NCBI GenBank assembly: GCA_002748015.1
Contig: PDRH01000055.1
Coordinates: forward strand, 1-7,643
Length of the DNA: 7,643 nt
Direction of reading: 5' to 3'
From: Bacteroidota bacterium
Lineage (GTDB): Bacteria > Bacteroidota > Bacteroidia > Bacteroidales > CAJPTX01
Positions within the stretch are counted from its first letter, which is position 1. Each line of letters begins with the position of its first letter. Below are positions 1 through 5,276 of the stretch, piece by piece. The notes beneath the pieces were generated by a model. The model made no database searches, was not told the DNA's origin, and saw nothing but the letters and a program-made list of their open reading frames with translations. The position numbers were made by a program, and so were the translations under genes.

Positions 1-1
1 C

Positions 2-2425
2 ATCATGGGCTTCACCGGCCAATCGACCTTCTTCTCGCTATTCAGCGCAGGGGCGATAATCAAGATGCGGAATGAGAAGCTGCAGGGACGGCATTTCACA
101 TCACAGGAGGGGCGAAGGAAGGATGACGGGCTCATGGATGGGGATGGGCATCCGGTGGTGGTTGCTGGGGCCTGGGCCGATGGCCGCAAACGCTACGAGG
201 GGGAGAATGAGTTCTACGAGCGGAACTACGTGTATGCAAGCGAAAGCCTCGGGGCAAAACCCGAACTAAAGGACGGCACAGTGGAGAAGGAGTACACGCT
301 ACCGAAGGGGACGCTCTTCAGCCTACCGGTAGAAGTGAAGGGGGAGGTCGGGGACTTCCAGTACTACGCCCACCCCATCGATGCGAGCGCTCAGCCACAG
401 CTCTTCACCACCGGCGCAACCCGCACGGGCAGGGTGGATTTCCAGGAGCGGTATAGCTGGGCAGGTGGCCTGGAGCCTGGGAGCGAGATGGACGCAAAGC
501 CGGGGAAATACCGGGTGGTTTGCGTAGCGAGCAGCGGCGACTCGGAGAAGGGGGTTGCGCCGCAAATGGCCGTTCGGGACGCAGTAGTCAATATAACGGA
601 TGGTACGCCCTTCGTGCTAAGCGGGGGTTCAGCAGTAACCGGCAGGGTCTTCAGCACGAGCGAAATCCCCGGCCTGGAGAAGGAGCTGACCTGGGACGTA
701 GACCCAATGTTCAACGGTACAAAGGTGCGCATCGTGATGAGCGATGACTTCGGGCAGACGTGGAAGTACACGCTCGTGGATGAGGCTCCCAATAGCGGGC
801 GGTGCAAAGTGGTACTCCCATACGTTGAGGTCGGCGTGTACGAGGGGAAGCACGAGCAAGCCGTACGTCCATGCATCATTCGGGTGGAGGTGATTGGGCG
901 CATTGCCTACGCGCAATCGACGTACCACCCGCTGGCCTCGAAAACCGGGGGTGAGGCCGCCGGGGGCTTCACGCTGTCGTTCAAGGGCGAGGGCGGTACG
1001 AATGCGCAGCATAGCGTCCGCTTCGAGAAGGTCCCTGAGGAGCGGGAGCTACACCTAAGGAAGGACGAGCAGCCCCCATCCGCACCGCAGGATGTGCGTG
1101 CAAAGAATTTATTCGGCAATCCTTTGAATGTGGAGTACAAGCAGCATGCTACGGTTGCGCTATCGGATGGGCGCCAGCTGACCCTGCGAACCTGGACGGC
1201 AGAGAATAATGGGAAAACCATCGTCTACGAGCAGCGGATATACCACTACCCCACGGGGGGCGAGCCGGGCTTCGCACTGAGAAAGCGGGTGTACGGCGAA
1301 GGGGATGTAAGCATAGCGCAAAAAGGGGGAGGCCCTATAGCTGACCTGATGCACATAGCGCAAGGGAGCGAGATTAGCGTAAAGGCAAGCCCCAAAACGG
1401 GGTACAGGCTGAAGTTCCTACTCGTCGGCGGGAAAGAGTTCACGAGCGGCGAAACGCTGAAGGTGGTGCACGATGTGATGGTAGAGGCGGTATTCGAGCG
1501 CGAGACGGTGCCGGTGGATATTGAGGTTGTCGGTCGGGGCGGGGCGGTGGTGCTGGAGTGGGCGCACAACCCGAGGGCCGTACCGGCTGGCAAGAACGTA
1601 CGCGTAGCTACGCAGCATATCGAGGGGTGGGCGCTACGGGAGCTGACGCTCAACGGGGCGGACATCATGGCAGACGACAAGCGTAGCTTCACGGCGGCTG
1701 CGGGGAAGAAGATACGGGCGGTATTCGAGGAGCTGAAGTACCCGATTCGCCAGACGGTGCACGGCGAGGGGAGGATACTTTACGCCCTGGAGAAGGATGC
1801 ACCGGAGAGCGAATGGGTGGAGCTTACGGAGTATCCGCTAGGCAGGATAATCTTTGCCAAGGGGCTTCCGGCTGCGGGGTGGGAGCTGAGCGCCCTATCG
1901 CACAACGGGAGCGGCATCATGGGGCTCTATGGGCAGGTTACGGTGGGAAAGACCAATAGCGTAGAGGCTACCTTTGTGAAGAAGACCAATAGCGGTGGCT
2001 CTACGGGAGGGGGTACAGGGCCACAGGCGGGCGGTGGGAGCACGGGAGGCCCAGCGGGCGGGAGTGCCGGTGGCTCTGGTGGGAGTTCAAATGGAGGTGG
2101 AGGCGTGCCGCCCAGCAATGGAAATACGCATAGCGAGAGCACAGGTGGCGAAAAGCAGCAAGAGGTAGCGCCCAGTACGGTGGAGAGGAAGAGCCCGACG
2201 CCGGTTGAGGCTGCGGGTGCAGGGCTACGGCTCGTACCTAACCCGGCGGTGGATAGCTTCAGGATGGAGGGGCTAGAGGATGGAAGCGCAGTGGAGGTCT
2301 ACAACCTGCTGGGGGTTCGGGTGCTCAGCACCATGCAGACGGAGCGCATCTACACGGGGAATCTAGCCCGAGGCGTGTACGTGGTGCATGCAGGGGGGAG
2401 GACATTCCGCCTGGTGCTGCGCTAG
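2..2425 (+). CDS. Secreted T9SS cargo protein, probable reprolysin-like metallopeptidase (5' end missing)
   Basis: This is probably the C-terminal part of an exported zinc metallopeptidase delivered to the cell surface by the type IX secretion system. The frame is open from the left edge, so the ATG at 5 is probably not the start. It reads IMGF, fitting a metzincin Met-turn, and the HExxH site would lie just upstream. Residues are numbered from that ATG. Residues about 95-205 (YTLPKGTLFSLP, then RVVCVASSG and AVRDAVVNI) and 225-305 (ELTWDV, VRIVMSDDFGQTWKY, IIRVEVIG) match in order the beta-sandwich modules that follow the catalytic domain in Bacteroidota reprolysin-like proteins. Three divergent InlB-type repeats occupy about 428-498, 502-575 and 579-658, each ending AVFE or ATFV. 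A Gly/Ser linker covers about 662-707. Residues about 738-806 form the sorting domain (LVPNPAVDSF, VEVYNLLGVRVL, GVYVV, RLVLR), normally removed on export. Secretion by T9SS is near certain. The protease assignment is inference, because the active site is outside the window; an adhesin is the alternative. Confidence 0.8.
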   Translation: MMGFTGQSTFFSLFSAGAIIKMRNEKLQGRHFTSQEGRRKDDGLMDGDGHPVVVAGAWADGRKRYEGENEFYERNYVYASESLGAKPELKDGTVEKEYTLPKGTLFSLPVEVKGEVGDFQYYAHPIDASAQPQLFTTGATRTGRVDFQERYSWAGGLEPGSEMDAKPGKYRVVCVASSGDSEKGVAPQMAVRDAVVNITDGTPFVLSGGSAVTGRVFSTSEIPGLEKELTWDVDPMFNGTKVRIVMSDDFGQTWKYTLVDEAPNSGRCKVVLPYVEVGVYEGKHEQAVRPCIIRVEVIGRIAYAQSTYHPLASKTGGEAAGGFTLSFKGEGGTNAQHSVRFEKVPEERELHLRKDEQPPSAPQDVRAKNLFGNPLNVEYKQHATVALSDGRQLTLRTWTAENNGKTIVYEQRIYHYPTGGEPGFALRKRVYGEGDVSIAQKGGGPIADLMHIAQGSEISVKASPKTGYRLKFLLVGGKEFTSGETLKVVHDVMVEAVFERETVPVDIEVVGRGGAVVLEWAHNPRAVPAGKNVRVATQHIEGWALRELTLNGADIMADDKRSFTAAAGKKIRAVFEELKYPIRQTVHGEGRILYALEKDAPESEWVELTEYPLGRIIFAKGLPAAGWELSALSHNGSGIMGLYGQVTVGKTNSVEATFVKKTNSGGSTGGGTGPQAGGGSTGGPAGGSAGGSGGSSNGGGGVPPSNGNTHSESTGGEKQQEVAPSTVERKSPTPVEAAGAGLRLVPNPAVDSFRMEGLEDGSAVEVYNLLGVRVLSTMQTERIYTGNLARGVYVVHAGGRTFRLVLR
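1987..2125 (+). repeat. Low-complexity Gly/Ser-rich linker coding segment
   Basis: This G-rich stretch lies inside the secreted-protein gene and encodes about 45 residues composed mainly of Gly and Ser, with GGS, GGG and GGP units repeated irregularly. It separates the last InlB-type repeat from the C-terminal sorting domain and presumably acts as a flexible tether. The units are imperfect at DNA level, so this is compositional repetition rather than a clean tandem array. Confidence 0.7.
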
Positions 2426-2477
2426 GGAGTAAGCGATAGCAGTAGGGTTAAGCATTAGTCATTTAGGTATAGCTAGT

Positions 2478-2828
2478 ATGGAAGGGCTGTTCAATGCAGG
2501 TTTGGCTCTGGACGGGATAGACATCGCAGTTACGATAACCGATCTGGAGGGGCGAATAGTGTATCTGAATCCGCGCTCGGCGGAGGTGAATGCTGGGGGC
2601 GATGCCTCCAAGCTACTGGGGGAACAAGTGCGGGATTGCCACTCGGCGCGTTCCAATGCCATCATTGAGCGCCTGATGGCGGGGGAGACAAACGTGTACA
2701 CGATATCGAAGAAGGGGCAGCGAAAGCTGATCTACCAGTCGCCGTGGCGGGTGGGCGGCGAGGTGAAGGGGCTCATAGAGTTCTCCATCGTTATCCCCGA
2801 GGACATGCCGCACTACGATAGGGGCTAG
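2478..2828 (+). CDS. Small stand-alone PAS-domain protein
   Basis: This is a 116-residue protein made up almost entirely of one PAS sensor fold. The opening (IAVTITDLEGRIVYLN at about 16-31) is the typical first strand pair and Asn of a PAS core. The closing strands are at about 83-106 (KLIYQSPWRVGG, then GLIEFSIVI). The middle helix carries DCHSARSNAIIERL at about 53-66. A very similar Cys-His-x-x-x-Ser pattern occurs in the PAS domain at the end of DUF438 proteins, so Cys54-His55 may belong to a ligand or redox site; that role is inference. There is no signal peptide, membrane segment, kinase, GGDEF or DNA-binding domain, so any output would have to go through a partner. It begins 52 bases after the upstream stop, and no Shine-Dalgarno or promoter is evident. 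The ATG at 2478 is chosen because it leads directly into the PAS fold. The fold is confident; the ligand and partner are unknown. Confidence 0.85.
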   Translation: MEGLFNAGLALDGIDIAVTITDLEGRIVYLNPRSAEVNAGGDASKLLGEQVRDCHSARSNAIIERLMAGETNVYTISKKGQRKLIYQSPWRVGGEVKGLIEFSIVIPEDMPHYDRG

Positions 2829-2835
2829 ACGATCG

Positions 2836-2870
2836 ACTGCTAGGGCAGTACCTCTTTCCCCCGCTTTTCT
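2836..2870 (+). terminator. Possible weak terminator after the PAS gene
   Basis: A 5-bp inverted repeat (ACTGC, loop TAGG, GCAGT, 2836-2849) is followed by a pyrimidine-rich run containing TTT and TTTT. The stem is short and the tract is broken by C residues, so termination would be inefficient at best. It sits just ahead of the methyltransferase promoter element, a sensible place to separate the two transcripts. Confidence 0.25.
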
Positions 2871-2878
2871 TACCTTTG
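2871..2878 (+). promoter_or_regulatory. Candidate Bacteroidota -7 promoter element for the methyltransferase gene
   Basis: TACCTTTG matches the Bacteroidota primary sigma factor -7 consensus TAnnTTTG exactly and ends 30 bases before the methyltransferase ATG. I see no good -33 TTTG at the usual 19-21 base spacing, so the promoter is either weak, activator-dependent or a chance match. It would drive the methyltransferase and, by read-through, the endonuclease. Confidence 0.45.
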
Positions 2879-2891
2879 CCGCACCTTGCGG
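2879..2891. promoter_or_regulatory. Inverted repeat at the predicted methyltransferase transcription start
   Basis: CCGCA, spacer CCT, TGCGG forms a perfect 5-bp inverted repeat immediately after the -7 element, covering the place where transcription should begin. In several type II systems the methyltransferase or a small controller protein binds a palindrome at its own promoter. No controller gene is visible here, so any such control would have to come from the methyltransferase itself. The repeat is short and the role is inference. Confidence 0.3.
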
Positions 2892-2908
2892 TATAAGGGT
2901 AAAATGGC

Positions 2909-4153
2909 ATGGAGAAAGACCTACGCGTACTATCGCTTTTCTCGGGTTGCGGCGGGATGGACCTCGGCTTCGAGGGCGATTTCTTCGTACTGCGCGAGAG
3001 CGTGTCCCCCTGCCCGGAGTACATTGCTGATGACGCAGGCCAGGGCTTTGTGCGCCTAAAGCCGACACGCTTCGCCCTGGCCTTCGCCAATGATATCCTT
3101 CCGGAGGCTCAACGCTCCTGGCGGGCCAACTTCGCCCAGCGAGGTATAGACCCCGGCATCTTCCGGCTCGATAGCATCGTGGATTTGGTGCAAGCATCGA
3201 AGCGGGGGGAGTTCACCTTCCCCGATGGCATAGATGTGGTAACGGGGGGATTCCCCTGTCAGGATTTCAGCCATGCGGGGAAGCGGCGAGGCTTCTCCTC
3301 GCACCGGAACCATAGAGGGGAAATCGTGGAGGGCGACGATACCCCCTCCATCGAGACCCGCGGGATGCTCTACTACTGGATGAAGGAGGTCATCGAGCTG
3401 GTTCACCCTAAGGTCTTCATCGCTGAGAACGTGAAGGGGCTGACAAACCTCAAGGACGTTAAGGATACCATTCAGCGGGATTTCTCGCAGGCGGCCGACG
3501 GGGGCTACATCGTGCTGCCTGCCCGCGTTCTACAGGCGGCCGACTACGGAGTACCCCAATCGCGGGAGCGCGTAATCTTCATCGGACTACGACGGAATGC
3601 GCTACGGCCAGAGGCCATCGTAGCCCTAGAGAGCGAGCAGCTTCCCGCCGAGTACGACCCCTACCCCATCCAGACCCACGCCAAGAACCCCGAGGAGGGC
3701 CGAATACCCTGGGTTAATCTAGCCAGCCTATTCGCCCACCTGCAGGAGCCGGAGCACACGCAGGACGAATCACAACGCCACTACTCCAAGGCCCGCTACA
3801 TCGGCGGGCGCGGCCAGGGACAGAAGGAGGTGAACCTCGAGGGGATAGCCCCCGCCATTCGCGCCGAGCACCACGGGAACATCGAGTACCGCAGGCTAAG
3901 CAACGCGAACGGCGGCACGCATACCGAGGAGCTAGAGGCCGGGCTACCCGAACGGCGACTAACCCCCCGTGAGTGCGCCCTCATCCAGACCTTCCCGCCG
4001 GACTGGGAGGTCGTTATTCCGGGCGAAACGGGTTCACGCTTCGTAGTAAGCGCCTCCGCTGGCTACAAGGTGATAGGGAATGCGGTGCCGCCACTGCTGG
4101 GGTACCGTATCGCTAAGCGGCTGGAAGAGCTCTGGGAACAACTTTTTGAATAA
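2909..4153 (+). CDS. Type II DNA (cytosine-5-)-methyltransferase
   Basis: This enzyme transfers a methyl group from S-adenosylmethionine to C5 of a cytosine in a specific short sequence, protecting host DNA from the endonuclease encoded next. At 414 residues it is a normal size and has the family motifs in order: I, SLFSGCGGMDLGF at 9-21 (cofactor binding); IV, GGFPCQDFS at 113-121 with catalytic Cys117; VI, ENV at 173-175; VIII, QSRER at 217-221; IX, RRLTPRECALIQTFP at 349-363; X, GNAVPP at 390-395. The region between VIII and IX (about 225-348, including APAIRAEHHGNIEYRRL) holds the target recognition domain. An extra stretch of about 35 residues separates motif I from the FAND motif. The start at 2909 lies right before the first motif. 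The nearby ATG at 2904 is in another frame. Base composition is like the host genes, unlike the endonuclease. The target site cannot be read from the sequence. Confidence 0.95.
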   Translation: MEKDLRVLSLFSGCGGMDLGFEGDFFVLRESVSPCPEYIADDAGQGFVRLKPTRFALAFANDILPEAQRSWRANFAQRGIDPGIFRLDSIVDLVQASKRGEFTFPDGIDVVTGGFPCQDFSHAGKRRGFSSHRNHRGEIVEGDDTPSIETRGMLYYWMKEVIELVHPKVFIAENVKGLTNLKDVKDTIQRDFSQAADGGYIVLPARVLQAADYGVPQSRERVIFIGLRRNALRPEAIVALESEQLPAEYDPYPIQTHAKNPEEGRIPWVNLASLFAHLQEPEHTQDESQRHYSKARYIGGRGQGQKEVNLEGIAPAIRAEHHGNIEYRRLSNANGGTHTEELEAGLPERRLTPRECALIQTFPPDWEVVIPGETGSRFVVSASAGYKVIGNAVPPLLGYRIAKRLEELWEQLFE

Positions 4154-4156
4154 TAC

Positions 4157-5161
4157 ATGCAAGTACTACTTGGCCGTACTATCGATGCCCTTAAGCAACT
4201 ATACAAGGACCAGCCTCAACTCTTCATCGGGAAAAAAGGGGGGACTGATTTCGAAAAGATAGTTTACGATACCCTAAAGGCTCAGGCCATGGGCACCGAA
4301 TTTGATGGGACTATAGAGCTGATTGGTGGCCAAAAATTCCCAGATATAGTAGTCGATAAGAAGTACGGTATAGAAGTCAAAAGCTCAAAGGGAGCGGGGT
4401 GGCGAACCACTGGGAGTAGTATCGCCGAAGGGACTAGGGTGGAAGGGGTTGATGAAATATACCTGCTATTCGTTAAGCTCAGTAAACCTGTTGATTTCCG
4501 CTATCGCCTATATCAGGATTGTCTCTCTGAAGCTGTTGTAACTCACAGCCCAAGGTATCAGGTAGACATGGAATTGAAAGAAGGTGAAACCCTTTTCGAT
4601 AAGATCGGGATTCAATACAATGAGCTACGCCAAAGGGATAACCCCATTCAAACGGTACTGAACTACTACCGCCAAAATATGCGACCAGGGGAGAGCACCT
4701 GGTGGATAAGTGAGGAGCAAGATAAAGCGTCTAACTTCGTACTCCGCACTTGGGACACCCTAGACAAGCCTGAGCAACACACTTTACACCTCAAAGCCTT
4801 CTGCCTCTTCCCCGAAATATTTGGGCAGGAAAAAACAAAATACAATAGATTTACACTTTGGCTAGTAAGCCATAACTCAGTTGTGAACCCACATGCAAGA
4901 GACGTTTTCTCAGCAGGAGGAACTCAAGAGGTGGAGTATCTGGGGAAAGTGTATTCTCTACCTCGTATCTGTTACCAAGTCTACACCATGGTAGCAGAAA
5001 TCCAAGAGACCCTCAAAACCATGGAGCTAGAAGAGCTAGCAGAGTTTGATTGTCCGTACAAAGGAGAAGCGGACCGTTGGGAGAGATGGGTCGAGGCGGT
5101 ATGCTCACATGCTAAAAAACCAGGTGGCTTCCCCCTTAAAAATTTCCTCCTAAACGCCTAG
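4157..5161 (+). CDS. Type II restriction endonuclease, PD-(D/E)XK fold
   Basis: This 334-residue protein is most likely the endonuclease partner of the methyltransferase, cutting DNA that lacks its modification. Three bases separate the two genes, so translation is probably coupled. A PD-(D/E)XK active site is readable: Glu33 in TDFEKIVYDTL, Pro62-Asp63 in KFPDIVV, and Glu73-Val74-Lys75 in GIEVKSSKG, a typical order and spacing for the metal-binding Asp, Glu and catalytic Lys. A conserved-looking stretch follows (EGVDEIYLLFVKL at about 96-108). The remainder, about 110-334, matches nothing I can name and would hold the recognition and dimerisation parts. There is no signal peptide or membrane segment. 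Sampled 60-base lines give about 37-60% G+C, averaging in the mid-forties, against about 58% in its neighbours, with many AT-ending codons; this suggests transfer from another genome. No independent promoter is seen. The endonuclease call rests on the motif plus position; the cleavage site is unknown. Confidence 0.85.
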   Translation: MQVLLGRTIDALKQLYKDQPQLFIGKKGGTDFEKIVYDTLKAQAMGTEFDGTIELIGGQKFPDIVVDKKYGIEVKSSKGAGWRTTGSSIAEGTRVEGVDEIYLLFVKLSKPVDFRYRLYQDCLSEAVVTHSPRYQVDMELKEGETLFDKIGIQYNELRQRDNPIQTVLNYYRQNMRPGESTWWISEEQDKASNFVLRTWDTLDKPEQHTLHLKAFCLFPEIFGQEKTKYNRFTLWLVSHNSVVNPHARDVFSAGGTQEVEYLGKVYSLPRICYQVYTMVAEIQETLKTMELEELAEFDCPYKGEADRWERWVEAVCSHAKKPGGFPLKNFLLNA

Positions 5162-5204
5162 CCCCCCCTGCCATTCTGTCATCCCATCCGCCCACGGCAC
5201 ACCC

Positions 5205-5231
5205 CTTGCAGATAACCCAATGGGTAGCAAG
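5205..5231 (+). promoter_or_regulatory. Inverted repeat in the htpG leader
   Basis: ACCC-AAT-GGGT (5215-5225) is nested inside CTTGC (5205-5209) and GCAAG (5227-5231), giving an interrupted hairpin about 27 bases long. It lies 45 bases before the preferred htpG start and covers the alternative ATG at 5220. No run of T follows, so it is not an intrinsic terminator. It could be an operator or an RNA structure affecting htpG expression, but it does not match the CIRCE element and its role is unproven. Confidence 0.3.
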
Positions 5232-5276
5232 CCCACCCAAGGAACGAGAAGAACACATCATAATAGCACAATAAAC

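Noticed and set aside
391..903. Antisense open frame (170 codons) within the secreted-protein gene
   Set aside because: No domain or start signals, low-information Ser/Thr/Pro composition, and the plus-strand protein here has clear domain structure.
1927..2142. Pro/Leu-rich antisense frame opposite the Gly/Ser linker
   Set aside because: Poly-Pro is simply the complement of GGN glycine codons; there is no independent evidence of a gene.
2478..2828. PAS gene as a controller protein of the restriction-modification system
   Set aside because: Controller proteins are small helix-turn-helix regulators; this protein has a PAS fold and no DNA-binding motif.
4080..4262. Small plus-strand frame bridging the methyltransferase and endonuclease genes (possible controller protein)
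   Set aside because: It overlaps the conserved end of the methyltransferase and start of the endonuclease in another frame, and has no helix-turn-helix pattern.
5205..5231. Inverted repeat as a terminator for the endonuclease gene
   Set aside because: The stem is interrupted and no T run follows.
5220..5276. Longer htpG reading frame starting at ATG 5220
   Set aside because: The extra 19 residues do not resemble any HtpG N-terminus, the ATG lies in the loop and stem of an inverted repeat, and MAGQSGSIGVTTENIFP at 5277 matches the family start.
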